From the NCBI GenBank assembly GCA_017503305.1, contig JAFVTJ010000037.1:1-20498 (forward strand): DNA of 20,498 nucleotides, read 5' to 3'. Below are positions 7,995-15,752 of this stretch, piece by piece. Each line of letters opens with the position of its first letter. The first letter of the stretch is position 1. Position numbers and translations under genes: made by a program. Source of the DNA: Clostridia bacterium. GTDB lineage: Bacteria; Bacillota_A; Clostridia; Oscillospirales; Acutalibacteraceae. Under the pieces are notes generated by a model. The model worked only from the letters and a program-made list of their open reading frames with translations, was not told the origin of the DNA and made no database searches.

Positions 7995-8843
7995 ATGCGA
8001 GCAGATGGTAAAAGATTAAAAAATACCGACCCTATGTATAGGGTTGCAGCACACATTATGAATAAGCGCGTTGATTCGATGAATATGATTACGATTGATA
8101 TTCCATACGCGCCGATGCAGGAATATATAAACAATAAGCGAAAAGAAGGCGTTTCGGTAAGTCATATGGCGTTAGTATTGGCGGCATATTTGCGCACAAT
8201 GGCAAAATATCCCGAGCTTAACCGTTTTATTGTTAATAAAAAACCCTACCAAAGAAAAGAAATTGCGGTTGGCATGGTGGTTTTGCAATCGCTCGAAAGC
8301 CACGAGGGCACAATGTCGAAAATGTATTTCGATAAAAAAGATACGATTTTTGACGTTAACAACAAAATTAATACATACGTAACCGAAAATAGAGAAACAC
8401 CCGAAAACAACGGCACCGAAAAGATTATAAAAGTTCTTTTAAGCTTCCCCGGTCTTTTAACCGTGGGCGTTGGTCTTTTCAAGCTGTTGGATAGATACGG
8501 CCTATTGCCCAAGTTTATTATTAATATGTCGCCCTTCCATATGAGCTTGGGCATTACAAACTTGGCTTCTATTCGCACTAACCATATTTATCACCACTGT
8601 TACGAATTCGGCACAACAAGTGTGTTTATGGCAATGGGTAATTTGCGTGAGATACCTAAGCGCAAGGGCGGCGAAATTGTTTTTGAACGCAGTCTACCCA
8701 TTGGTGTTACTATGGACGAGCGCATCTGTTCGGGTAGCTATTTTGCAACGGCTTTCCGTTATATGAAGAAAATGCTTGCCAATCCCGAGCTGTTGGAACT
8801 CCCCCCTGAAGAAATCAGCGAAGATATTGCAATTAAGTGTTGA
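7995..8843 (+). CDS. Orphan 2-oxoacid dehydrogenase E2-like (CAT-fold) protein with altered active site
   Basis: These 282 residues resemble the catalytic domain of dihydrolipoamide acyltransferases (the chloramphenicol acetyltransferase fold). Residues 17-120 match the first half (HIMNKRV..., SVSHMALVLAAYLRTMAKYPELNRF) and 175-265 the second half (SPFHMSLGITNLASI..., ERSLPIGVTMDER). There is no lipoyl domain, no E1/E3-binding domain and no E1 or E3 gene nearby, so this is not part of a normal complex. The family's catalytic motif DHRxxDG reads D241-E-R-I-C-S-G247 here. The catalytic histidine is replaced by Glu242 and the aspartate by Ser246. It may be a pseudo-enzyme or have another activity. 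A hydrophobic stretch at about 145-165 replaces the usual mid-domain loop. The ATG follows AAGGGGA. It is transcribed from its own promoter, divergent to tepA. Confidence 0.78.
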   Translation: MRADGKRLKNTDPMYRVAAHIMNKRVDSMNMITIDIPYAPMQEYINNKRKEGVSVSHMALVLAAYLRTMAKYPELNRFIVNKKPYQRKEIAVGMVVLQSLESHEGTMSKMYFDKKDTIFDVNNKINTYVTENRETPENNGTEKIIKVLLSFPGLLTVGVGLFKLLDRYGLLPKFIINMSPFHMSLGITNLASIRTNHIYHHCYEFGTTSVFMAMGNLREIPKRKGGEIVFERSLPIGVTMDERICSGSYFATAFRYMKKMLANPELLELPPEEISEDIAIKC

Positions 8844-8868
8844 TTTCACAACCGTTTTGGTATAAAAT
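8840..8868 (+). promoter_or_regulatory. Sigma-A promoter of fba
   Basis: TTGATT (8840-8845) overlaps the stop codon of the upstream gene. A 17-base spacer and TAAAAT (8863-8868) follow. The fba start codon is 33 bases further on, so the aldolase need not depend on read-through from the upstream gene. Confidence 0.65.
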
Positions 8869-8901
8869 AATAAAAGTTAATAATATTTTGGAGGAATAAA
8901 A

Positions 8902-9765
8902 ATGTTAGTATCTGCAAAAGAAATGCTTAACAAGGCAAAGGCAGGCAAATATGCCGTTGGTCAGTTCAATATCAACAACCTTGAATGGACCAAGGCTGTT
9001 TTACAAACCGCACAGGAGCTTAATTCACCCGTAATCCTCGGTGTATCCGAAGGCGCAGGTAAGTATATGTGTGGTTATACCACCATCGTTGGTATGGTAA
9101 ACGGTATGATTAACGAGCTTGGCATTACCGTTCCTGTAGCATTACACTTAGACCACGGTTCATACGAAGGCGCTAAAAAGTGCATCGAAGCAGGCTTCTC
9201 TTCCGTAATGTTTGATGGCTCACACTATCCGATTGAAGAAAACATTGCAAAAACTAAGGAATTGGTTGCAATTTGTGATGAATTAGGTCTTTCTTTGGAA
9301 GCTGAAGTTGGTTCTATCGGCGGCGAAGAAGACGGCGTTGTTGGCGCAGGCGAATGTGCTGACCCCAACGAATGTAAGATGATTGCTGACTTAGGCATTA
9401 CAATGCTTGCTGCAGGTATCGGTAATATTCACGGTAAGTACCCTGAAAATTGGGCAGGTCTTAGCTTCGACACTCTCGATGCTATCCAACAATTAACAGG
9501 CGATATGCCTCTCGTTCTCCACGGCGGCACAGGTATCCCTGCTGAAATGATTAAGAAGGCTATCTCTTTGGGTGTTTCTAAAATCAACGTTAACACCGAA
9601 TGCCAGTTAGCGTTTGCTGATGCTACAAGAAAGTACATCGAAGCCGGCAAGGATTTACAGGGCAAGGGCTTTGACCCCAGAAAGCTTTTAGCTGACGGTA
9701 CACAAGCTATTAAAGACACTGTAAAAGAAAAGATGGAGCTTTTCGGTTCAGTTAATAAGGCATAA
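8902..9765 (+). CDS. fba: Class II fructose-1,6-bisphosphate aldolase
   Basis: This 287-residue cytoplasmic enzyme splits fructose 1,6-bisphosphate into dihydroxyacetone phosphate and glyceraldehyde 3-phosphate in glycolysis and runs in reverse in gluconeogenesis. Zinc-site and catalytic residues are visible: H82, D84 and H85 in LHLDHG, E135 in LEAEVG, H178 in NIHGKY, H207 in LHGGTG, and the phosphate and substrate loop NVNTE (229-233). The length fits the short FbaA type of Firmicutes. Tagatose-bisphosphate aldolase (GatY/KbaY) is a close relative, but no tagatose or galactitol genes are nearby. A strong ribosome site (GGAGGAA) precedes the ATG. Codon choice appears more even and optimised than in neighbouring genes, as expected for a highly expressed enzyme. 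It has its own promoter and a strong terminator. Confidence 0.95.
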   Translation: MLVSAKEMLNKAKAGKYAVGQFNINNLEWTKAVLQTAQELNSPVILGVSEGAGKYMCGYTTIVGMVNGMINELGITVPVALHLDHGSYEGAKKCIEAGFSSVMFDGSHYPIEENIAKTKELVAICDELGLSLEAEVGSIGGEEDGVVGAGECADPNECKMIADLGITMLAAGIGNIHGKYPENWAGLSFDTLDAIQQLTGDMPLVLHGGTGIPAEMIKKAISLGVSKINVNTECQLAFADATRKYIEAGKDLQGKGFDPRKLLADGTQAIKDTVKEKMELFGSVNKA

Positions 9766-9776
9766 TAACAAAATTA

Positions 9777-9814
9777 AAAGGCACACTTCAAAACGAAGTG
9801 TGCCTTTATTTTTT
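9777..9814. terminator. Bidirectional intrinsic terminator after fba
   Basis: A perfect 13-bp stem, AAAGGCACACTTC (9777-9789) with GAAGTGTGCCTTT (9795-9807) and loop AAAAC, is followed by ATTTTTT on the plus strand. On the minus strand it is followed by TTTTAATTTT. It ends fba and also the operon arriving from the right, whose last stop is at 9824. Confidence 0.92.
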
Positions 9815-9823
9815 GTTTAAAAT

Positions 9824-11221
9824 TTAGAACAAGGTTTTAACCCAGCCCCAAATTGTGAAGTTGTCACGGAAGGGGAAGTTTACAATGCCGATTATGAAAA
9901 GGGCGATTATAATAAAGGGTAAAACGTAGGTCATATAGGGACGAATCCATTTTCCTAACTTCAAGCCTTTACCTGTGTTGGCTTCCTTAAGGAAGTTGTC
10001 AAAGCCCCAACCCTTTTTAGAAACCACAAATAATACATAGCACAAAGCACCCAAGGGAAGCGCGCAGTAGCTTACTATAAAGTCTTCCAAATCGAGCACG
10101 CTTGAACCGCTGTTAAAGGGAACAAAGCCGGACCACAAGTTAAAGCCTAATGCACAGGGAACAGACAATACAAGAATTGCCACACCGCAAATTATGCAGG
10201 TTTTAACGCGTCTCCAGTTAGTAAGTTCCTTAACGCAAGCGAGTATGTTTTCAAACACGGCAACAATTGTGGACATTGCCGCAAAGAACATAAATAAGAA
10301 GAATAGTGAGCCCCAGAATCTGCCGCCACCCATATTATTAAATACCTTAGCCATTGCTACAAACAAAAGGCTCGGTCCTGCGCCGGGTTCAACGTCAAAG
10401 GTGAAGCAAGCGGGGAAGATGATAAGACCTGCGGTAATGGCTACAAATGTATCAAGCACTAAAATGTTGATAGATTCGCCAAAGAGAGAACGTTCCTTAC
10501 CTAAGTAACTGCCGAAAATAGCCATTGAGCCAATACCAAGGCTTAAGGTAAAGAAGGCTTGGTTCATAGCTGAAACGACAACACTGCCGGTTATTTTCGA
10601 AAGGTCGGGCTTTAGGTAGAAGGCAAGACCTTCCTTAGCGCCTTCAAGGGTCATGCTGTTGATTGCCAATATAACGATAAGACCCAATAAAGCCACCATC
10701 ATATATTTGGTTACTCTTTCAACACCCTTTTGAATGCCGAAAGAAAGAATAAGGAAGCCTAAAACTACTACAATAGCCATAAAGCCAACCATTGTTGCGG
10801 GGCTTGAAAGCATACTGCCAAAAAGCTGTGAGGAGGCTTCGTTAGTGATGCCGGTCATATCGCCTTTAACAAAGCTTACAAAGTAGTAAAGAATCCAACC
10901 GGTAACCGATGAGTAGAACATCATAAGTAAAAAGTTGGCAATAAGTGCGCCATAGCCGTGAAGATGCCATTTTTGCTTCGGCTTTTGAAGCTTTTGGTAA
11001 AGCATTACAGGACTTGCCTGACTGGCACGACCAAGGGCAAATTCGGTTACCATAACGGGTAGACCTAAAATTACCAAAAAGATTAAGTAAATAAGTACGA
11101 ATGCGCCGCCACCGTTTTGGCCTGCAAGCCAGGGGAACTTCCAAACGTTACCCACGCCAATGGCACAGCCTGCGCTAAGAAGTATAAAGCCCAAACGGGA
11201 GCCTAAGTGTTCTCTTTCCAT
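9824..11221 (-). CDS. Sodium-dependent transporter of the NSS (SNF) family
   Basis: This 465-residue membrane protein belongs to the LeuT-fold neurotransmitter:sodium symporters, which in bacteria import amino acids such as leucine, tyrosine or tryptophan with Na+. The N-terminal signature is clear: SRLGFILLSAGCAIGVGNVW with the unwound, sodium-binding first helix, then KFPWLAGQNGGGAFVLIY. About 11-12 hydrophobic helices follow. The C-terminal end is short, so an 11-helix form like TnaT/MhsT is possible. The ATG has GAGGAG in front and lies 14 bases after galU, so it is the last gene of the Nudix-RING-galU operon. Nothing in the sequence fixes the substrate. Its placement after galU suggests shared expression rather than a common pathway. 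Confidence 0.92.
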   Translation of the reverse strand: MEREHLGSRLGFILLSAGCAIGVGNVWKFPWLAGQNGGGAFVLIYLIFLVILGLPVMVTEFALGRASQASPVMLYQKLQKPKQKWHLHGYGALIANFLLMMFYSSVTGWILYYFVSFVKGDMTGITNEASSQLFGSMLSSPATMVGFMAIVVVLGFLILSFGIQKGVERVTKYMMVALLGLIVILAINSMTLEGAKEGLAFYLKPDLSKITGSVVVSAMNQAFFTLSLGIGSMAIFGSYLGKERSLFGESINILVLDTFVAITAGLIIFPACFTFDVEPGAGPSLLFVAMAKVFNNMGGGRFWGSLFFLFMFFAAMSTIVAVFENILACVKELTNWRRVKTCIICGVAILVLSVPCALGFNLWSGFVPFNSGSSVLDLEDFIVSYCALPLGALCYVLFVVSKKGWGFDNFLKEANTGKGLKLGKWIRPYMTYVLPFIIIALFIIGIVNFPFRDNFTIWGWVKTLF

Positions 11222-11235
11222 AAGATTTTCTCCTC

Positions 11236-12105
11236 TTATAAAGTTTTTGCTATTTGTTTTATATATGCTTTTAATTCGGCGCTAATTTCGGGGTGGGCAA
11301 GCCCTACCTCAATATTAGCCTTTAAAATACCGAATTTGTTGCCCATATCATAACGGGTGCCGCTAAAATCAACACCAATCATACCCTTGGTGGTAGCGAT
11401 TTCTCGCATGGCGTCGGTTAGTTGAAGCTCGTTTCCAACACCTAAGGGGGTGCGCTCTAAAATATCAAAAATTTCGCTTTCAAGCACGCAGCGGCCTAAA
11501 ATAGAAAAGTTTGAAAGCTTTTCGTGTGGCTGTGGTTTTTCTATCATATCGCTTACAGAGTAGGTTTTATCATCTAATTTTTCAACTGCCAGCGAACAAT
11601 ATTTGCAAATTGCTTGGTCGGATACTTCCTTTATACCAACCACGCTTTTGCCGTGCTGTTCGTATGCTTCAATAAGCTCCTTAGTGGTGGGGGGTTCGCC
11701 TATAATAACGTCGTCCCCGTACAAAACGGCAAAGGGCTCGTTGCCAACAAACTCGCGAGCTCTAAGCACTGCGTCGCCAAGGCCACGCGTTTCCTTTTGG
11801 CGAAGATAATAAATATTTGCCATATTGGCTAAATCGTTAAGCTCTTTAAGGGTGTCTTCTCTTCCGCGTGCTTTTAAAATATTTTCAAGCTCAACCGAAT
11901 GGTCAAAGTGGTCTTCAATAATTTCTTTTCCACGGTTGGTAATAATCAAAATATCGCGTATTCCCGAAGCCACCGCCTCTTCAACAATATATTGAATGGC
12001 CGGCTTGTCCACAATGGGTAGCATTTCCTTAGGGCAGGATTTTGAAGCCGGCAAAACGCGGGTTCCAAGCCCTGCTGCGGGGATTATCGCTTTTTTAATT
12101 TTCAT
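11236..12105 (-). CDS. galU: UTP-glucose-1-phosphate uridylyltransferase
   Basis: This 289-residue cytoplasmic enzyme makes UDP-glucose from UTP and glucose 1-phosphate, the donor for glycolipids, wall polymers and exopolysaccharides. The nucleotide loop AAGLGTRVLPASK (10-22) is followed by the PKEMLPIVDKP signature (25-35), QKETRGLGDAV (103-113), the metal-binding YGDD (129-132), and the later substrate region GTRYDMGNKFG. The length is typical of bacterial GalU. It does not look like a glucose-1-phosphate thymidylyltransferase, which lacks the KETRGLGDAV form. The ATG has CGGAGGAAA upstream, 15 bases after the RING-like gene. Confidence 0.95.
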   Translation of the reverse strand: MKIKKAIIPAAGLGTRVLPASKSCPKEMLPIVDKPAIQYIVEEAVASGIRDILIITNRGKEIIEDHFDHSVELENILKARGREDTLKELNDLANMANIYYLRQKETRGLGDAVLRAREFVGNEPFAVLYGDDVIIGEPPTTKELIEAYEQHGKSVVGIKEVSDQAICKYCSLAVEKLDDKTYSVSDMIEKPQPHEKLSNFSILGRCVLESEIFDILERTPLGVGNELQLTDAMREIATTKGMIGVDFSGTRYDMGNKFGILKANIEVGLAHPEISAELKAYIKQIAKTL

Positions 12106-12120
12106 AAAAAATTTCCTCCG

Positions 12121-12972
12121 TTAAAGAAACATTGCAATAAGCGAGGGAATATATCGTACAACCATAGCGGCTATTAAAAAAGCAAAGGGATTAACGCCGC
12201 CTTTTTTGCGGTAATCGGTGGCTTTGTCTTCACTGGTTGCGTTAATGTCGCGCACAGATTTAATAACGTGTTTGCGGTATATCCAATCGCCAAAAATACC
12301 TGATAGCACCATAACAAGCACGCTTATAAAAGCGCCCGCGCCCAAGGCCAAGAATAAAATTGGGGAAATTTTGTCTATATTTTGGGTAAGCTTGTCAATT
12401 GCTTGTGGGCTGGCAAGAAGCGGATCTATCCCTAAGTTTATAAGAGTTAACTGATAGGGAACCGAAAGCAGGGAGGCAACAACCTGCAAACAACCTGCTA
12501 TAATACCGTTTTTATACATCTTGCGGGAGAAAAACCAACCGCAAGGGAAGAAAAATGCCAAAAGATTCCACGAAGGCTTGCGTCCGCGTTTAAACTTTGG
12601 AATGTAGCGCATAGTGTTTGAAAAAACAAATTGTGCCGCATCCTTGGCGGTAACGCCGTCGGCAATAGTTTCATCGGGCTTTACACCGCCCAAAAAATCA
12701 ATAGGGGAATAGGTTGTAAAGGGTGGTTTAAATTCGGGTTCGCTTTGGGCTTCTTGGCGTTGCTTTTCGGCCTCCATTTCTTCGGCGGCACGCTTTAGCT
12801 TGTCGTACTGATTTTCGGTACCGTGGAATTCCTCCAAAGCGCAGTGGTTTATGCCGTTATAGCATTCTCTGTGGTGGGGCGCACCACATTCGGGGCAATA
12901 TACTACGTCATCCTCGGGGAAGAGGATGGCATGGCACAATGCACAATGCTGGTCTTTGTTTTGTAAGCTCAT
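12121..12972 (-). CDS. Prokaryotic RING-finger-like membrane protein
   Basis: The 283-residue protein begins with a zinc-finger domain. C10xxC13, C26xxC29, H33/H34, C37 and H43/C44 give the cross-brace pattern of the prokaryotic RING finger family 1 (treble-clef type). A charged, helical, probably coiled segment (55-80) and a proline-rich linker lead to a membrane part. That part starts with WNLLAFFFPCGWFFSRKMYKNG (135-156), which resembles the DUF2628 motif, and has hydrophobic helices near 157-175, 203-228 and 263-283. The zinc finger should face the cytoplasm (inference). The start overlaps the Nudix stop as ATGA, which implies coupling. The function is not known. A role as a scaffold or in a membrane quality-control step is possible, and ubiquitin-ligase activity should not be assumed. 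Confidence 0.75.
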   Translation of the reverse strand: MSLQNKDQHCALCHAILFPEDDVVYCPECGAPHHRECYNGINHCALEEFHGTENQYDKLKRAAEEMEAEKQRQEAQSEPEFKPPFTTYSPIDFLGGVKPDETIADGVTAKDAAQFVFSNTMRYIPKFKRGRKPSWNLLAFFFPCGWFFSRKMYKNGIIAGCLQVVASLLSVPYQLTLINLGIDPLLASPQAIDKLTQNIDKISPILFLALGAGAFISVLVMVLSGIFGDWIYRKHVIKSVRDINATSEDKATDYRKKGGVNPFAFLIAAMVVRYIPSLIAMFL

Positions 12973-13493
12973 ACAGTTGCTCCTTTATAGGTGCGCACAG
13001 CACCTAAAACCTGTTCAAAATAATCCTTGCCGTAGTTGTGGAAACGGCCGTCCTTTATCATTGCTTCAAGCTCACTTTCGGTAACGAGGCGTGCTTCGGC
13101 AACCTCGCTTGCTTGAAGCTTTAGCTTTTCGGGGCTTTCGTCGCAAGTGGTAACCCAAACGTCCAGTAAAGAGTTGCGCCTTTTAAGTCGCAAAATCTTT
13201 TTTAGGCTTTCTTTTGTTGAGGGTATGCCCAGCTCTTCAAAAAGCTCACGCTTGGCCGCTTCGAAAGAGCTTTCGCCCGATATTGCGGCGCCGCCTGTGG
13301 CAGCCCACTCGCCCGGCATAAGACGTTTTTTGTCACTGCGGCGTTGAAGCAGCAGTCTACCGTCTGACGAAACTATCCATATATGCACCACCAGGTGATA
13401 TTCGCCCGGTTTTAAAAAGTATCTTCCTCTGACAACGGTTCTGCCCGTGGGGTTGCCGTCGGCATCGAAAATATCCCAAATTTCTTTACTCAT
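12969..13493 (-). CDS. Nudix hydrolase, IPP-isomerase/YfcD-like group
   Basis: This is a 174-residue protein with a complete Nudix box from G68 to I90: G-x5-E74-x7-R82-E83-L84-x-E86-E87-x-G89-I90. It is expected to cleave a nucleoside diphosphate linked to another group, with Mg2+ held by the box glutamates. The N-terminal EIWDIFDADGNPTGRTVVRG and the LKPGEYHLVVHIWIVSSDGR strand are typical of the subgroup related to isopentenyl-diphosphate isomerase and YfcD. The substrate cannot be told from sequence. I chose the ATG at 13493, served by GGAG 12 bases upstream, rather than the TTG at 13511, which has no site. It is the first gene of the operon that continues with the RING-like gene, galU and the NSS transporter. 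Confidence 0.88.
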   Translation of the reverse strand: MSKEIWDIFDADGNPTGRTVVRGRYFLKPGEYHLVVHIWIVSSDGRLLLQRRSDKKRLMPGEWAATGGAAISGESSFEAAKRELFEELGIPSTKESLKKILRLKRRNSLLDVWVTTCDESPEKLKLQASEVAEARLVTESELEAMIKDGRFHNYGKDYFEQVLGAVRTYKGATV

Positions 13494-13531
13494 ATTTAAT
13501 AATTTCTCCAAAAAAATCTACATACAAATAT

Positions 13532-13560
13532 ATTATATCAACTAACTTAAAATTTTTCAA
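13532..13560 (-). promoter_or_regulatory. Sigma-A promoter of the Nudix-RING-galU-NSS operon
   Basis: On the minus strand, TTGAAA (13560-13555), a 17-base spacer and TATAAT (13537-13532) lie about 40 bases before the ATG at 13493. It is back to back with the SRP RNA promoter, the two -35 boxes being 18 bases apart. Confidence 0.8.
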
Positions 13561-13578
13561 CATTTTATATGTTGGCTA

Positions 13579-13607
13579 TTGTAAATTTAGAAAAAATGTG
13601 GTAAAAT
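13579..13607 (+). promoter_or_regulatory. Sigma-A promoter of the SRP RNA gene
   Basis: TTGTAA (13579-13584), a 17-base spacer and TAAAAT (13602-13607), with TGG before the -10 box. Predicted transcription start is near 13614, just ahead of the RNA's closing helix. Confidence 0.75.
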
Positions 13608-13619
13608 TACATTTGTAGA

Positions 13620-13770
13620 GTGCATTGCGTATCGGAATGTGCGAATGGGCGGGTCCTGTGCGACGGAATGCTACGAACCATGTCAGGCGGGGAACCGAGC
13701 AGCATTAAGTAGATTTTTCTGTGCGCCGCAGTAAATCGGCTCATTCGTGCATTCGGATACGCAATTTTTT
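13620..13770 (+). ncRNA. ffs: Signal recognition particle RNA (4.5S-type)
   Basis: The RNA binds Ffh and directs membrane-protein ribosomes to FtsY. The universal helix 8 is clear: GTCAGG (13682-13687), a CGG/CCG stem capped by tetraloop GGAA (13691-13694), then AGCAGC (13698-13703), the asymmetric and symmetric loops bound by the Ffh M domain. GGTCCTG and CTACGAACCAT before it are typical for Firmicutes. The ends close in a long helix: 13625-13647 pairs with 13742-13764 with only a few mismatches. A six-T run (13765-13770) follows that helix, which can act as the terminator. I see no separate Alu domain at the ends, so this is the short bacterial type rather than the long Bacillus form. Exact ends are estimated. 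Confidence 0.93.
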
Positions 13771-13788
13771 AAGTTAGGAGGAAATAGT

Positions 13789-15399
13789 ATGGCTTATCAG
13801 GCTTTATACCGTAAGTACCGCCCGAAAACCTTTTCGGAAGTTTACGGTCAAGAACATATTACCGAAACCTTAAAGAATGAGCTTGCCGCAGGCACTACCG
13901 TACACGCCTATCTTTTTACAGGTACACGCGGTACAGGTAAAACTTCTTGCGCTAAAATTTTGGCAAATGCGGTAAACTGTCTTAATTTAAAGGACGGCAA
14001 CCCTTGCTTAGAATGCGATAGCTGCAAGGCTTCCTTTGAAGGCGAAAATACCGATATTGTTGAAATTGATGCCGCTTCAAACAACGGTGTTGATAGCATT
14101 CGCGAGCTTCGTGAACGCTTGAATTTTGCGCCTGCATCTTCCAAGTATCGCGTTTATATTATAGACGAGGTTCATATGCTTTCTATCGGCGCTTTTAACG
14201 CCCTTTTAAAAACCTTGGAAGAACCGCCAAGCCACGTTATTTTTATCTTGGCCACTACCGAGGTGCATAAACTTCCCGCAACTATTTTGTCCCGTTGTCA
14301 ACGGTTTGATTTCAGAAGAATAGATACTGCCAAAATTTGTGAAAGACTGCAGTTTATCGCAAAAGAAGAGGGTCTAACCCTTACCGATTCGGCGGCGACC
14401 TTAATTGCTGCTGCGGCCGATGGCGGTATGCGTGATGCGCTTTCTATTCTTGATTTGTGTGCTTCAAGCAGTAAAGATATTGATGAAGCCACCGTAGAAG
14501 CCGTTTGTGCTATGGCGGGTAATGATTATCTTTTAAAGCTTGCCGATTTAATAAAGCAAAAGGATACCGAAAAAGCCCTTTTAATGCTTGATAAATTACA
14601 CAACTCTTCGGTGGATATGCTAAGGCTTTTGTCGGAGCTTATTTCCCACTATCGCGATTTAATGATTGTTAAAACCGTAAAGCAGGGCGCACGCCCTATT
14701 GTTTGCTCAACCGTAAGGCTTAACGCTTTGGAAAATCAAGCGGCTAATTACGATATTAAGGATATTATGTACACCCTTTCGGTGCTGCAAAATGCCACGG
14801 CGCTTATGCAAAGCGGCAACCGCAGATGCGAAATGGAAATGGCAATCGTAAGGCTTTGCAACCCGCAAATTTCGGTTGATTTAGATGCTTTGGAAAGACG
14901 TATTTCGGCTTTGGAGAGCGGCAACGTTGAAGCTACGGCTTGTGAAAAGCCGGCATCAGAGCCAAAGCCTCAGGAAATGCCCGAACCCGAAATCGAACCC
15001 GAACCCGAGCCCGACTTTGAAGAGGAAATCCCTCTGCCTGAAGCCCCTATAGAAGAACCTCAACCCGTAAAACCCACACCCGAAGGTGTAAAGCTAGTCG
15101 AAAATTGGCAGGAAGTTCTTGATTTGTTAAAAACCACCTGTCCGCTTATTGCGGGAGTGCTGGGCGGCTCGGCGGCGTATATTAAGGGCGAGTATCTTTT
15201 AATAGACGCCAAAAATTCACAATTTAGAACACTTATTAAGCAAGCTAACGGTATGTATAAGGACCAAATACGCAAGGCGGCCCTTAAGGTTTTGGGCGCC
15301 ACCTATAAATTAGGACCCTACAATGCCGAAAGTGAGGTTGCGGATAACGACCCACTTGTTTCTTTAGCAAAAAAACTTAAAAATTTAGAAATTAATTAA
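13789..15399 (+). CDS. dnaX: DNA polymerase III subunit gamma/tau
   Basis: This 536-residue clamp-loader subunit hydrolyses ATP to place the beta clamp on DNA. The AAA+ part has QALYRKYRPKTFSEVYGQEH at the N-terminus, Walker A GTRGTGKT (45-52), a zinc module C64-C73-C76-C79, Walker B IIDEVH (124-129) and the sensor/arginine-finger region TTEVHKLPATILSRCQRFDF (156-175). Domain III follows (to about 370), then an acidic linker built of Pro-Glu repeats (about 400-435), and a short domain that would contact the polymerase. The ATG at 13789 has AGGAGG seven bases upstream. An in-frame start at 13747 lies inside the SRP RNA and is rejected. No separate promoter is visible, and the ribosome site begins only 6 bases after the RNA's T run. 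Confidence 0.96.
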   Translation: MAYQALYRKYRPKTFSEVYGQEHITETLKNELAAGTTVHAYLFTGTRGTGKTSCAKILANAVNCLNLKDGNPCLECDSCKASFEGENTDIVEIDAASNNGVDSIRELRERLNFAPASSKYRVYIIDEVHMLSIGAFNALLKTLEEPPSHVIFILATTEVHKLPATILSRCQRFDFRRIDTAKICERLQFIAKEEGLTLTDSAATLIAAAADGGMRDALSILDLCASSSKDIDEATVEAVCAMAGNDYLLKLADLIKQKDTEKALLMLDKLHNSSVDMLRLLSELISHYRDLMIVKTVKQGARPIVCSTVRLNALENQAANYDIKDIMYTLSVLQNATALMQSGNRRCEMEMAIVRLCNPQISVDLDALERRISALESGNVEATACEKPASEPKPQEMPEPEIEPEPEPDFEEEIPLPEAPIEEPQPVKPTPEGVKLVENWQEVLDLLKTTCPLIAGVLGGSAAYIKGEYLLIDAKNSQFRTLIKQANGMYKDQIRKAALKVLGATYKLGPYNAESEVADNDPLVSLAKKLKNLEIN

Positions 15400-15411
15400 G
15401 GAGAAGTAGCA

Positions 15412-15750
15412 ATGAAAGTAAGACTTCCAAATAATGGCGGCGGTAATATGAACCAAATGCTCCGCCAAGCACAACAAATGCAACAAGATATGCAAAATTT
15501 ACAGGCCGATTTAGAGGAGAGAGAATTTTCTGCTACTGCAGGCGGCGGTTTGGTAGAGGTTACTGTTGACGGTAAGCACTTTATTAAGTCTATCAAAATT
15601 AATCCCGATGCAATCGACCCCGAAGACACGGAAATGCTTGAAGATTTTGTTACTATAGCCGTTAACGAGGCTATTGGCAACGCTATAAAGACCAGTGAAG
15701 AAGAAATGTCTGCTATTACAGGCGGTCTTAATCTTCCCGGTATGTTTTAA
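15412..15750 (+). CDS. ebfC: YbaB/EbfC-family nucleoid-associated protein
   Basis: This is a 112-residue DNA-binding protein that forms a tweezer-like dimer. In Bacillus and Escherichia its homologue also sits between dnaX and recR. Visible are a Gln/Met-rich helical N-terminus (MNQMLRQAQQMQQDMQNLQ from residue 10), the central strand pair (EFSATAGGGLVEVTVDGK) and the DPEDTEMLEDFVTIAVNEAI helix. The role is linked to nucleoid structure or repair but remains poorly defined. The ATG has AGGAGAAG upstream and lies 12 bases after dnaX. It is followed by recR after 2 bases. Confidence 0.95.
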   Translation: MKVRLPNNGGGNMNQMLRQAQQMQQDMQNLQADLEEREFSATAGGGLVEVTVDGKHFIKSIKINPDAIDPEDTEMLEDFVTIAVNEAIGNAIKTSEEEMSAITGGLNLPGMF

Positions 15751-15752
15751 TT

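Noticed and set aside
13747..13788. N-terminal extension of dnaX
   Set aside because: The extra 14 codons lie in the SRP RNA's closing helix, while the ATG at 13789 has AGGAGG and the family's exact start.
14985..15070. Pro-Glu repeat in dnaX as a possible nucleic-acid repeat element
   Set aside because: It is the acidic linker found in many gamma/tau proteins, and the repeats are explained by coding.
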